In this document: one piece after another, positions 11,719 through 23,396 of the stretch
Numbering within the stretch: the stretch's first letter is position 1
Layout of the letters: the number at the start of each line of letters is the position of its first letter
Origin: Scytalidium lignicola
Taxonomy: Eukaryota; Ascomycota; Leotiomycetes
Direction: 5' to 3'
Assembly: GCA_002812745.2 (NCBI GenBank)
Contig: NCSJ02000015.1
Location: 124,001 to 188,000 of the forward strand
DNA length: 64,000 bases
The notes under the pieces: generated by a model
What the model was told of the DNA's origin: nothing
Database searches by the model: none
Seen by the model: the letters and a program-made list of their open reading frames with translations, nothing else
Made by a program: the position numbers and the translations under genes

Positions 11719-11919
11719 GATATCAAAAGAGAGGAATAAAAAACATATATAACTAAAGCAAGCCCCATTCTTCTAAGCTACTTGATGCCTTTGAACAGAT
11801 AATGATCTAGCATCCCTGACTCAGGTCACAACCACGTGCAGCAATCTCAAGCAACACCTGCGCACAACCTCCCCCAACAAAATTGCAAATATTAAAGTTT
11901 GCCTGTGTACTTCCCTGAT

Positions 11920-12268
11920 TCAGCCCTTCAAAGTGCACTCATTAACCATTTCAGTCACGACGGCCGTAGCCGGTGAATTGGGCGGATTAGCAGGGTCGAA
12001 TCTCTCCAGCGTAAATGCGCCCTGAGCATCGCCATTTGTGTCGAAAGCAGCTCCGCTGATCTCCCCGTCGTCCAGGCTATACGTATTCCAAGCGGTTCCA
12101 ATTTCATCAGTTAACGTGTTGGGGCTTAGGGCCTGGTATTGCGAATTGTCGGAGAAGTAGATATTGGAATAGGCGAAAATCCCGGTAGAGTCGACACCGT
12201 TCTCAACGCAGGAGTCCTGGGCAAAGGCTCAAAATAACGCAGATAGTGGATTTAGTGATGAGCATCAT
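11920..12268 (-). pseudogene. Small secreted protein gene with a one-base frame break after the signal peptide
   Basis: On the minus strand an ATG pair at 12268 encodes a typical signal peptide (MMLITKSTICVILS). One base later, in the next frame, FAQDSCVENGVDSTG begins and runs to a TGA at 11920-11922 through IFAYSNIYFSDN, AWNTYSLDDGE and TEMVNECTLKG. The mature part has only two cysteines, one near each end, which suggests a single disulfide. Removing one base near 12228 gives about 115 residues. The break may be a sequencing error, a real lesion, or a missed intron ending at CCCAG (12217). Function is unknown; candidate apoplastic protein (inference). Confidence 0.5.
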
Positions 12269-14733
12269 TGTAATAGTAAGCTGGTATGTCTATGGGTATT
12301 TACTATTCCGTTATGGTTAGCTTTGTGCAAACTGAATGAGGAATGGATATAAAATACTAACACTATAAGCAGATCAATGTTCTTAGTTATAGTCTTCAAA
12401 GGCAGTGTAGAGCTGTTGAAGATAATGGATCTATGAGGGGATATTCTCCATTAAATAGACTCTACCTTAGAGAGATTTTTATTTAAGGTAAACGATACAA
12501 GGGACTCATTCTGGGGCTTATGAGAAAATAATGCAAATACTTCCGAATCCTACAACTTAATTGCATTTCACTCCTTGAATATTTGTATAGTGGTCATTTT
12601 TAGTGGCAACACGTAAATTCATCTCTTGATGTGTTGCCACTCGTGCTGAAACATTCAAAAAGAGGAATGTACTATCCCGCTCCCACGTTTCTAATGGTCA
12701 AAACTGAGGTTTTGACTAAAATCAGTCTAGCATTTGAGCTAGGACCCGTGAGATTTTATTAATCTATAATATATTCCATTATGCGGAGGAATCTTGGGCT
12801 GAGTGGGATGACGAAAGACTAGGTGGACGTCTAACCAGAATAATTTACACAATTAATTTTATATATACATATATCAATATTCAATAATCCAACATTTTCT
12901 AATTAATTTCAAGATGACAGATAATCACCTGTTTCCCGAAGTTTCAAGTACATTTAATTTTACATTAACTCATGATACAAGGGTATTAGTGTGTTTGAGC
13001 GGCAAAGTATTGCAAAGCTGTCAGCGCTGAAAAGTTTTTAGATACATTTGTCCAAGACACATTACTATTGAAGTGATGGAAGACTGGGAATCACTTAAAA
13101 CCCAATGAAATTGTACTTTCTAAATCTGTAAGCTGATGTAATACGACCCCGTACTTACCTGTAAGCCTAAATATTGATAATTTACCTGAATAATCTCCAA
13201 GTCGTGAGGGGAGCGGGAGCGGGAGCGTGGCTGGGGGCTGTAAAGCTTGTGGCAGTATATATGTTATGCTATACGTATGACACCATGGATTGCTTGGTGT
13301 CTCGCAAAGCTAACTAAATCCAGACGAACCCTTCAATTGCAAAGACAGCATTTTGCTGCCATCTTTGCAATTGAAGGGTCCATCATTACCGTCCCGTATG
13401 GATTCAGATTGGCGGCACATTGATGGAACTTGTTCCCGTGAGAAAAGCCGCGGCGTGGGATGGTGAGAGGACGACGTAGGTACGTGAGAGGCTGTTTCAT
13501 GTTGTTAGCTACCATTCAAGAGTGAGTTGGAACTATTGAGTATTGTTGAAGTGAAATATGAGCTTATCACGGTGGTTTAAGAGGGATTAAAAAAAANTTT
13601 TCGTTACAGTATTACTTTGTGGTCCAGTGCTGTTTTCCTGCTAGATATTGATTACAGTTAGGTGACGTCTCGTAGTCTTCACTTACAATACAATTAAGAA
13701 GTCTTCAGCCTTGTTACAGTAGCTACTCGTTCATCTTTACCACCTTATGCAAGTGTCATATTACTTTGTTTCATCTTAGAAAACTTGTGCTCGTCAACAT
13801 GCATAACAGTTCTGCCATCGTTTTCCAGCTACTTCAGCCCTAAACAGGTTTTTGTCAGATATTGATTACAATCAAGTGACTTTTTATAGTCATACTTGTT
13901 TCACTTACAGTGCATCTATAAATAGAGGTGTCAACCTTGTGATCCACGAGGCAGCAGGTAGTAGCCGCTCAGGATTATGATCTATGAGTAGCTAGATGGT
14001 GGTTTGGCTTGATTTGTTAGATAAGAGAACTCCGGTATGCAAAACTGGCGTACAATTTGCCAAGTAGTAATGGAGTTAATCCGGGCCGTTCATGATGGAT
14101 GGCTAAGGGCCTTGACAAACCAACCATGCAAAGCGACTTGCTAGCCACTGATGCGGTTTTGCACGTTGATGCCGATGTATGATACCAACAAACTGCCCAT
14201 TGTATAGTACAATCTGCCTTTGGTGCATTATTTGGTAATACGAGGTATCGAGGTTAATAGCTTTATATTGCAATCATCGAGGGAGTACATGCTGATAATG
14301 CGATGAGTTTTAGAGATAGCCTGATTTATCATGTTGGAAATCGCCATTTTATTAGGAGCATGGCGGGGATTGTAAGTTAAGCATAGATCGTATGTTTGAC
14401 AGAAAGATAGTCAATGGAAAACTAATCAAGAAGGGGAGTAAAATATAGAATCAGTCGTAAAACAGATATATATTGAGAATTTTGCGGTTGTTGATGGCTG
14501 TAATGCATACTAGTAGTACTCCGTACATAAATTTGAATTGAATATGGTTATGCGCTGGGAAAAGCTGACCATTATAGGTTGCTAGAATCACCACTAAAAT
14601 GATAATTCAACAAGGATGAGGCAGTGAGGATGCTTCCTTTAAAGACTGCATCTATTCCTCTTTAATAATATACAATAACGATATGGCATAGCAAGTTTGT
14701 CTTCTCTGCAACATGCGGACTGACAGCCGACCA
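12269..14733. other. 2.5-kb AT-rich gene-poor stretch with hairpin and diverged direct repeat
   Basis: No protein gene was recognised. It contains the perfect inverted repeat at 13328-13379. A diverged direct repeat is centred near 13640-13690 and 13856-13915, both copies carrying AGATATTGATTACA followed by a GTGAC block. A run of (GGGAGC)-like sequence lies near 13210, and TTACAGTA motifs near 13607 and 13715. Ns fall at 13597 after an A run. Confidence 0.5.
13328..13379. repeat. Perfect 18-bp inverted repeat forming a hairpin
   Basis: The left arm at 13328-13345 (ACCCTTCAATTGCAAAGA) is the exact reverse complement of 13362-13379. The 16-nt spacer itself contains CAGCA and TGCTG, which can extend the pairing inward. 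No flanking target-site duplication or transposase was seen. Possible roles (MITE remnant, small-RNA precursor, DNA cruciform) are inference. Confidence 0.8.
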
Positions 14734-14804
14734 GCATCAGTGGTTTAGTGGTAAAATCCATCGTTGCCATCGATGGGCCCCGTGTTCGATTCACGGCTGA
14801 TGCA
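14734..14804 (+). tRNA. tG(GCC): tRNA-Gly (GCC anticodon)
   Basis: A 71-nt cloverleaf with no intron. Acceptor arms GCATCAG and CTGATGC pair perfectly. The D-arm region carries the A-box TGGTTTAGTGG. The anticodon stem CATCG/CGATG frames the loop TTGCCAT with anticodon GCC. The T arm is CCGTG-TTCGATT-CACGG, i.e. the B-box. A T5 run at 14818-14822 can serve as the Pol III terminator. It decodes GGC and GGU glycine codons. Confidence 0.95.
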
Positions 14805-15310
14805 GTTGAAAATAATCTTTTTGATTTTTAATATTTATGTTTTTTTTGAGTCTTTTGGGTTTGAATTCTGGTAGCTTTACTAACTTACCCGTATTTTNAT
14901 TTTATTTTATTATCTCTTCTTTTTCCTGTTCTTCGTTCGTGAGAAACCGGCGTTAAGCTAGAGTAACTAATCAAGCTTGGTGAGAAGCGAATAATGGTGG
15001 AGAAGAAAGAAAGAGGTCTCCCAAATCAGTCTGCAGATTACGATATCACAATGTTGAGATCGGTTTGAGTCTTATATATCGTTCAATAAGTTAAATATGT
15101 TCTGATACTCTGCTAAAAAAGAGCCTAAAAGAACCTAAAAAAGCCAAAAAANGCTGCCAAAACAAAATATAAAATGCACTCCGCTCTCCATGGGAATCCC
15201 GTCTAATGCGCATACACAGACAACACTAAACAATTATGCATTTACTCGTACATTTCCTTCCCTTCAATTGTTTCCAATTCATCATGTCAATCTCCCCCAT
15301 TTTCCCAATT
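14805..15310. other. Intergenic, no gene seen
   Basis: AT-rich spacer holding the tRNA terminator and the 3' flank of the ArfGAP gene. Ns at 14898 and 15152 sit at a T run and an A run. Several AAAAGAACCTAAAAAAGCC-like A-rich blocks were seen, but no coding signal. Confidence 0.5.
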
Positions 15311-16779
15311 TCACCACTTATCCCACCCATCATCTTCCTTCTGGGACATTGGCCCTCCTGTTCCTCCTCCGCCACCCTTCTTAATAGCGCTCGTCCCCAC
15401 AGCTGAGTTGCCACCGCTCCTGCTAGCTCCTGCGGCAGCAAAGGTATCCCAGAAATCCTTCTTGCTCTCATCGATTGGAACGGTACGGGAACGTGTCGAT
15501 GATGACGAAGGTCCTTCAACGAAGCGGTTGAAGCCTTCTGCGGCCGACTTCGCGCCAGTTTGGGCGTTTCTGGCGACTTGTGCGGCAGTGAGGCGGGCTT
15601 GGGCTGCAAGATCCGTTTCTGCTAGCTAAAATTGGGCGGGTGGCGTTAGTATATATATATTCAAGGGTAAGATATTGGCAGCCAAAAGAAGTCGTAGAAT
15701 AACGGGGAAAAGGGAAAAAAGGGAATAGATCACACCTTTTGCGCAGTAGGTTGAATGTACCCCTCATTGACTGTCTTCGCCGTCTTCGCAACATTGGTAG
15801 TAAACCATCCGAATCCCTTTGTTAATGCAGCAACTGGGTCCTTCTGCAACTCATCAAAACCTGGCAACTTGTCCTTATCCCTGTTATTATCAAGTGGTCC
15901 TGTATTACCAAAACCAGCGTACTTCCCTCCTTGACTAGGTGGTAAATGGTCTGGTCGACCTGCGTTTGCCGCCCCGAGACCCGCAAAATATCTATCGTCG
16001 ACCTTAACCTTCCCTGCCTCTCCACCAGAACCTCCTGCCAGAGGATGGGGACTAGATGTTCGAGCGGTGGAAGCGCCTCGGCCTAGGGGAGTTTGAGATC
16101 TACTTGCGGTGCCTGAGTTGTTGCTGGATGATACCTTGGTGGAGGGCGACGGTTTTGCCGAAGGAACGTATTCTCTTCCTTCAACTTTCGCGCTCAGTCT
16201 TTCTTTGTATTCCTCCCCTATCTCGCCCGAGTATCGCTCTGCGATGGTAGCATCCTCCCAAGTGATCCCCGCAACCTTATTCCCTTCCCAATTCTCAAAG
16301 AAATTCTTCCACCTCTTATTCCCCCCTTCTCTCATGCGCTCAATCTCCGCAGCCTTAAACGCATCCATGGTAATGCTCCTCACGAAACTAATATGCACTC
16401 CCAGGCCACGATGCACACCGGCGCAGTTGAGACAGATGAAAACGCCAAACTTCGGAGACGCCCATTGTGGGCTGGGGGCACCGCAGTCGCAGCAGCGGTC
16501 GTTGTCTTGGGTTTTTTGGATTTCGAGGAGCTGTTGGACCGTAGAAAAACTTCAAGTGTTAGTTAAGTTGAACTAATGATTCTTTCTCTCATTTAACCCT
16601 CTTGGGAATTCTGGCAGTTTAATTTGGAACAGGAGGTCTACTGTTGGGGGTGTATGCGTGTGTGCATGTGTGTATAGCGAACAACAAGAAAAAGGGCCAT
16701 TGTGGTATGAAGGGGAGATAGGGGGACATGCCTTCGATCTTGTCTCTGGATCAACTTCCCACATAGCTTTAGAAGCCAT
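15311..16779 (-). CDS. ADP-ribosylation factor GTPase-activating protein (Gcs1/ArfGAP1 type)
   Basis: Stimulates GTP hydrolysis on Arf1 during Golgi-ER vesicle transport. Exons 16779-16732, 16530-15736 and 15625-15311 give 385 residues. Exon 1 encodes MASKAMWEVDPETRSK and must continue as LLEIQKTQDNDRCCDCG, matching the family start. That requires a GC donor (AAG|GCATGT at 16731) with the acceptor CAACAG at 16531. The zinc finger CCDCG...FICLNC has C-x2-C-x16-C-x2-C spacing and is followed by GVHRGLGVHISFVRS with the Arg finger of the family. The middle is Ser/Pro/Gly-rich; the tail holds GFGWF (an amphipathic, curvature-sensing-like segment) and ends DDGWDKW. The second intron is GTGTGA...TTTAG. 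Confidence 0.92.
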
Positions 16780-17611
16780 ACTTGCAACCAGTGATTTTGT
16801 GCTTGCACCGGCGATCGGTGCGCACACTATAAAAAAGAGAAGTTGTGCCAGGAGGCGTCAGTCGTCGACAGAGAACAAGTGACTGTTGACAGAGCGCTTA
16901 TCTACTTGGGTTGATGTGGAGGGGTGTTGAATTCGGTTTGATGTTGGCGTTTCCAGCCGGGCAGGGATTGGGATTGTGGCTGGTTGTGGCTTTATTTGGG
17001 TCCAGACCAATGACTAGGCGGTGACACCCGATCGCCTACCATTTCCCCACAAAAGGGGGTTAATTTTAAAATATGGATATCTGCAAACGGCTCTAATCAT
17101 CATCTTCTTCCCAAAAATTCAGCAGGATGCACTATGTGAGCAATCGCATATATTACCGTATTGCCATTTCTACATTGAATTATGGATGTTTGGTATCGCA
17201 AAAGATAAAACCTCAAGAACTTTTCCCATTCCTTTCCCCAGAGAGAGCATAGCACGTCGAAGAAAATCTAGTGTACAGCCCGGAACCGGAGAACGCATGA
17301 GAAAAATCGGTAGTAAAACATAAAAANGTGTTTGGAAGGAAATGGGATGTCATCGAGAACTATAGAGAAAACCAAACGCAAGATGGAACAGGGGTCATGG
17401 ACGCATTTTCCATCAACGCAAGATAAACTTTTTGTCCCCAGCCAGAATAAAGAAAATCATAAAAATGCTCGTTTCGTACAGCAAGATTTTAAAGAGACGT
17501 GTCCATTAATATTAGATTGGCTCCAAAAGCACTGCACAGCATGCATGTGTCCCCCCCTAAGAATAATGTACACCTCCCCTTGTACGACCCTGCTGCCCGC
17601 AAACCTGTTGC
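16780..17611. other. Intergenic, no gene seen
   Basis: Holds the 5' flank of the ArfGAP gene and the 3' flank of the RRM gene. A TGTGTGCATGTGTG stretch lies near 16660 inside the ArfGAP first intron side. The N at 17327 follows an A run. No coding signal found. Confidence 0.5.
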
Positions 17612-19109
17612 TTAAGCAGCAGGAGTGCTCTCAGTGGAGCCATTGACCGGGGCGGCATCGGCCTCTGCAGCTGGGGCATTGGCATCCTCGTCGGTCTTGT
17701 CTGGGCTGTCAATAGCGACCTTGACAGCGATCTCACGACCCTCAATCTCCTTGCCGTTCATCTCGGTAACGGCCTTCTGTTGCATCTCCTCAGAGGCAAG
17801 CGTGACGAAACCGAAACCGCGGCCCTTGCGAGGCTCGTTACGAGCCATAAGTTTCTTAACCATGAAGCGAGGGATCGGGCGGAGAGCAATCTTAGCGGAG
17901 GATGGGTCATAGGCAGCGAAAAGTTCCTTGAGCTATATAACCAGAGAAATCAGTATCATGAATCTTCTGATATCGTATCTTATTTTTTTCCAACTTACCT
18001 TCTCCTCAGAGAGATCATAAGGCAGGTTTGCAACCATAACCTTGGTCTTGGAAGGGATACCGTCTGCTGGAGGACCACGCTCACGTCGCTCACGAGGTTG
18101 AGCTGGGGTCTTGCCAGACTTCTTCTCATCAGTAGCACCATCAGTGGTAGTGGGGGCACCCTCGGTCAAAGGAAGAACATCATCCTTCGAAGGGGTTTCG
18201 GTGGTAGCGGCAGACTCATCTCCCTGAATTCAAGTCAGCGGCGAAGATAAAGGAAGAAAGAAGAAAAAAGGTTCATAAGCAGCAAGACTTACACTACGAG
18301 CGGTGCGACCACCACGGCCACCACGTCCACGTCCACGACCACGGCCTCGTCCAGATGTCCTGCGGCGTCCTTCGCCTCCAGAAACGCCCTCACCTCCGCT
18401 TGCGGCACCCTCACCCTTCTCTCCGGCTGGCTCAGGCTTGCGAGCAAGCTGAACCGAGACCTTGCGGTCAAGGATCTCCTTTCCTGAGAGTTCGGTGATA
18501 GCACGTTCAGCTTCGCTGGGAGTGGAGAGGTCGACGAAAGCATATCCGACAGGGCGGTCAGTGCGCGGGTTCTTTGGGATGGAGGTGGATTCACTATAGA
18601 ATAGCTGTTAGCGGTCTGGTTCTGATTTCTTTCTATTTCAATTTCTGATTTTCCATAACGAGAGAGGAAGGAATGCTGCCACTCCGCTCAAAAAAGAACA
18701 CGTGGCTAGTGGCTAAATCTCCAATTTTTGGCGTATTGGGAGTTATGATGTTGCCACAATGATGTTTTGATGGACAGCACTCGTACGATAGAGGTTTCCA
18801 CCAAAACAAAGCAAGCCAAGAAATGGGGGCGAAGGCGAGAGAGAAGGTGCCCAAGAAGATTGCGGGTGCTCACATTAGGTATCCCTTGAAGAAAGCTTGC
18901 AACTCCCCCTCAGTAGTCGCATAGGCGAGGTTACCGATGTAGAGTCGTCGTCCCTCGGCAGCGCTGGCAAGGACAGCCTCGTTGTGTGCGTCCTTGGTGG
19001 CCTTGTCGCCGGCGTTGGCGTCGGGCTTGCTGTCAGAGAGAGATGTGTTGCCAAGAGCGGCAGTAACGTCGTTGACGGCGTCAGTAACTTTCTCCACGAT
19101 TGCAGACAT
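17612..19109 (-). CDS. RNA-binding protein with two RRM domains and an RG-rich linker
   Basis: Exons 19109-18874, 18593-18293, 18223-17999 and 17932-17612 give 360 residues. RRM1: RNP2 LYIGNLAYATTE in exon 1 and RNP1 GYAFVDLST in exon 2. An arginine/glycine linker (RGRGRGRGGRGGR) ends exon 2. RRM2: RNP2 VMVANLPYDLSEE, RNP1 GRGFGFVTLAS. The tail is acidic and Ala-rich. Splice joins are all phase-consistent (for example FFKGYL|IESTSIP). Likely an mRNA-binding factor in nucleus or cytoplasm; the target and orthologue name cannot be told. The N-terminal 50 residues are polar and low in complexity. Confidence 0.88.
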
Positions 19110-20621
19110 TTTGGATTGAAGATGTGGTGTGGTTTCGGTGAACTGAAGAAGCGGCTTGAAACTTATGTGGAAATTGATCGACGTTCGCTGAGTGTGATGA
19201 AACTCTTGAACAAGCGGGGGAGTTGAGATAAGGGTAGCTTGGTGCCCTAGAAGATGGGTTGCTCAGTGTTGAGGTTTGTGTTCTTGATGAACTAGATCGG
19301 ATCTTGGGTTTGATGTGAAGTCGAGAGAAAGGGAGGAGAGTCGGGAGAAGGAGCTTCCACCGTGCAAATATAAATTTCGGGCTGCTGCATGTTTAGCGAC
19401 ATTGCGCTTGACCCGAACCGGAGCTGGGACGGCGGACTAAGGTAGCCGCAACCAGACAACTGCGGCCGGTGGTGGTGAAAAGGGCATTTCCCCCATGCTG
19501 GCATTGATTTCCCCCTTTTTTTTTTGCTCCCACTTCCAGAAAAAGAAGAAGGGGGAAATTTGGAAAAATTGAAAAAATTGAAAGAAAATTATTAATAATC
19601 ATGAAATAGGGAACACGGATTCTCCAGAAGCTGACTGTTTTTTGTCTTTTGTCCTTCGTGTTTGTCTTTGCTTACTCCTTTCCTTTTCCTCTCCCTTCTT
19701 TCGGTGAGTCAACCGGTGAAGACGTGTTTCTACATGTACAACAACAGTACCGGACAGGTGTACTAGGTACAAAACTACCTCCGCCGACAGCTCTCAAGTG
19801 CCCAATGCCCATAAACACGTTGGTTTGGTCCACCCAGGTGTCATGGCCCGGTGGTTCTCTCTCAACCTCCAGCCAGTCTACAGCCTTTTTGCGTTTTGCC
19901 TGCCAGAGTCTTTTGCAGCCAACAGTTGCATGAACCATTCATTTCCGAGCTGGTGAATTAGGGCGTCCGCCTCGCCGTTTTTGCGCGCCGTCTCCTTGTT
20001 CGTGTCAGGAGCCACACTGCACCACGGACCGCAAGGCTGCGTCTCTCGTACGGCAGTTGTGTCTCTGCCCGGGCTGCAGCAGTGCCAGTGCCCGTCCATC
20101 TGTTGACCACTCTGCAGCAAGCCAGGAACAGACCGAGCGAGCCGCAAGATCTCGAATCCAAGTGCTTCTCCTGGTAACGCGTCGCATCCGCGAAGAAGTT
20201 TAAAAAAAGGCTATTCAACACCCAGATCACACCTTGTGGCAAAAGGCTCCATTAAACTTGGTTGCGGGATCTAGCACTGGGCCTGTGAGAAAGCCTTTAG
20301 AGCTCCTGCTCCTCCGAAGAGCCCTGGGACCAAAACCCACCCGGAAATCGCTGGGACGCTAGTGACGGCAATGCTATGTCATAATAGATGCGCAAAAAAT
20401 TTTATGTTTCCCAATTTGTTGTACTTGTATTTTTTATGACAGTGTCTTTGACCATTAATTTATCCCCTGAAAAGAACTGGTTCCCGTGATAAAACCTAGA
20501 TTTTAAGGCCCTGAAAATTCCAGCCCCATGATAAGTCGATAAGAGAGCATACCGAATAACGAGAATCGAGAATCGAGAAAGTTGCTTTTGCCTCTTGTGT
20601 CCAAACTCTGCACCATAGAGC
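19110..20621. promoter_or_regulatory. 1.5-kb divergent promoter region (RRM gene / TAH18)
   Basis: Contains a purine-rich block (AAGAAGAAGGGGGAAA, 19540-19590) with a T9 run before it, and a more GC-rich part at 19780-20200. Overlapping short ORFs on the minus strand have no family features. The TAH18 leader from about 20500 contains tandem GAATCGAGAA-type repeats (20561-20578). Confidence 0.45.
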
Positions 20622-22871
20622 ATGACATCACAGACCAACGGTCAAAGCCATGATAGATCCGCCCTTGTGCTGTATGCCTCAGAGACAGGCAACAGTCAAG
20701 ATGTGGCAGAGGAATTGGGTCGCACTGCTGAGAGGCTGCATTTCCTCACCCAAGTATTAGACATGGACAGTATTGAGCTCGTAGGTTCGCCTCGTCAGGG
20801 CAGCTGCCAAAACCCGTTGGTAAGAATTTTGTATGCTGACATTATCGTCGAATCAAGAGTGATCTGCTGAAATTCACTGTGATCATCTTTGCCGTCTCAA
20901 CCACTGGACAGGGAGAGTTCCCCAGGAACTCCAGGAAGTTTTGGAAGAGCCTCCTCCGAAAGCGGCTTCCTCCCGACTATCTCGATCACATGACATTTGC
21001 ACTTTTTGGATTAGGAGACTCTTCATATCCAAAGTACGTCCAATGTCTCTTTTGCATAGATGGTTGTTAAATCTATAGTGCTAATAGCGTGTAAGATTTG
21101 ACTTTGCTGCACGGAAGCTGCACAAGCGCTTGCTGCAGCTGAGTGCAAAGGAGTTATATCCATTTGGCGAAGCGGATGAACAGCATCCAGAAGGGTTGGT
21201 AACGGTCACCTTTGATTGAAATATCAACTTAAGGCGAGATTTCTTTGTTGCTAATAACAATATAGAATCGACGGGACTTTTGTGGACTGGGCCGCTGAAT
21301 TTTCAAAGCACCTTCTCTCTTCATACCCACTCCCTCATGGCTTGGCGCCTATCCCGCCAGACCTTCCCCTACCTCCAAAATACCTCCTAGAACTTTCAAG
21401 TTCAGAACAGCCACCAGACGAAACGTCCAAAAGTTCTTCACCATCTGAAATGGCCTACCTTCTTGATGAGATTCAAAAACGCAGATCTGAACAAATCACA
21501 GGAAATGTAGACTCGCATTCTGGAAACCTGAACGAGCAGGGCAACAGGGAATACGTTAACGGACCTGTTGAAGGTGAAGCTATTACCGACAAGACTGCTC
21601 CGCCAGAAGACCTTCTTCCAGTGCCAGGCGTGGTCGAGGCCTTACTCACCAAAAACGAGCGTATAACCCCTGAAAGTCACTGGCAAGACGTTCGAGAGCT
21701 CACCTTTCTTTTACCCGAAAGAATAAAATACGAACCTGGAGATACAATCGACATCTATCCCAAGAACTTTCCCAAAGATGTCCAAGCTCTCATCGATCTT
21801 ATGGACTGGGTCACTGTTGCTGATATGCCTCTCACTTTCACCGCAACCTCTCCTGACCACTTCCACGCGAAATCACTCACCTCTTTAGTCCCGCACCTCT
21901 ACCCTCTACAGAATACCACACTCCGTCAGCTACTCACTCACAACTTAGACATAACCGCTATACCCAAACGATCCTTCTTCAGTACCATCTCCCACTTCAC
22001 CGACGACCCCATGCACAAAGAACGTCTCCTAGAATTCTGCAACCCTATCTACACCGATGAGCTCTTTGATTACACTACTCGTCCACGACGTTCAATCCTC
22101 GAGGTCCTCCACGACTTCCCTAGCCTCAGGATCCCCTGGAACCAAGCAACCTCTATATTCCCTCTGATTCGCCCACGCACATTCAGCATTAGCTCAGGTG
22201 GTGCCTTGAAGCAATCATCCGAAGCCGGATATGTGAGAGTGCAGCTGCTAGTAGCCATCGTCAAATACCGTACCATCCTTAGGAAGATCCGACAAGGTTT
22301 ATGCTCGCGCTACATAACCTCCCTACAACCCAATACCATCCTGAACGTCAAGTTAAGCCGCGGCACTTCCTTCTACTCCAAGATCAAATCCGAGCCAACC
22401 ACGCCTCTCATCCTGGTCTGTCCCGGCACGGGAGTTGCACCCGCTCGTGCCCTGATCTGGGAACGGCTCGCTCACCTCTCCGAAGGCCAACCAGCAGGGC
22501 GTACGGTCCTCTTCTTCGGCAACCGAAACCAGGACGCTGATTTCTTCTACTCCCACGAGTGGACACAACAACCGTTGATGCGTGAATTCCTAGAGGTCTA
22601 CACTGCCTTCTCGCGGGATCAGAGGGAGAAGAATTACGTCCAGGATGCGCTGAGACGGGAGAGTAAGTTGGTGTACAAATTGCTCATGGAAAATGCAGTC
22701 GTGGTCGTTTGTGGGAGTTCGGGAAAGATGCCGTTGGCGGTTAGGAGTGCGTTGGTCGATGTTATGGTGGAGCAGGAGGCACCGGATGGGAGCTGGAAGA
22801 GTAGGGAGGCGGCTGAGGGGTATATGAACTTGTTGGAGAAGCGGGGGAGGTATATTCAGGAGACGTGGTGA
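20622..22871 (+). CDS. TAH18: NADPH-dependent diflavin oxidoreductase (Tah18/NDOR1)
   Basis: Transfers electrons from NADPH through FAD and FMN to Dre2 in cytosolic Fe-S cluster assembly. Exons 20622-20780, 20858-21033, 21096-21194 and 21266-22871 give about 679 residues. Flavodoxin domain: VLYASETGNSQDVAEELG, FAVSTTGQGEFP and FGLGDSSYPK|FDFAARKL across an intron. FAD domain: RPRTFSIS; NADPH domain: LVCPGTGVAPARALIWE and VVVCGSSGKMP. The C-terminus ends YIQETW as in the family. An alternative first donor (GTAAGA at 20821) would add about 13 residues with no family match, so GTAGGT at 20781 was chosen. FMN and FAD sites look intact. Confidence 0.92.
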
Positions 22872-23396
22872 ATTTCAGAAAGTTGTTCGCCACGAGCATG
22901 AGCATTAGGGTTTAGAATGGTGGTTTACGACCGGCGTCTCGTAGCATACTAGAAGAGTGAAATGATTTTATGAGGACACGCTTTATAACTGGACCACAGC
23001 TCTTAGAAGAGTATGATAAAATGAATGCATATCTCCCCCGGGTATTTATGTTCAAGCATTTTACTTTTGACCAAAATAAAACCTTGAATAGAACGGCAAA
23101 AGAACATAAGCAATTAAAAGTACCATGAATAGCTAGAACCCGCCTTGCTAATAGTCCTATATGTGGGACATACAACACTTGAAACTCCCCGAAGCCCTCA
23201 ATCAACGCGCCAGACCACCTCATAAATAATAACAATACAAATAAATCAAAAGGGTATTATAACGAAACACCTCGAGTTAAAAGCCTCCCTTTAAGATACC
23301 TCCCGCCCCTTACCCCCCTTCTACCTAGTAATCCCCGGACTCCAAAAGCAAATAGTAATTTTACAACAATGTTAAATAGGCGAACGGAGACCATGT
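22872..23396. other. Intergenic between convergent genes, no gene seen
   Basis: 3' flanks of TAH18 and the telobox gene. AT-rich, with a short CCT/CCC-rich block near 23290-23335. No coding signal. Confidence 0.5.

Noticed and set aside
13333..13515. 60-residue minus ORF
   Set aside because: It runs through the inverted repeat and has no domain or homologous look.
19650..20250. Overlapping ORFs of 60-94 residues on both strands
   Set aside because: No start context, no domain, and all overlap each other; probably chance in a GC-richer promoter stretch.
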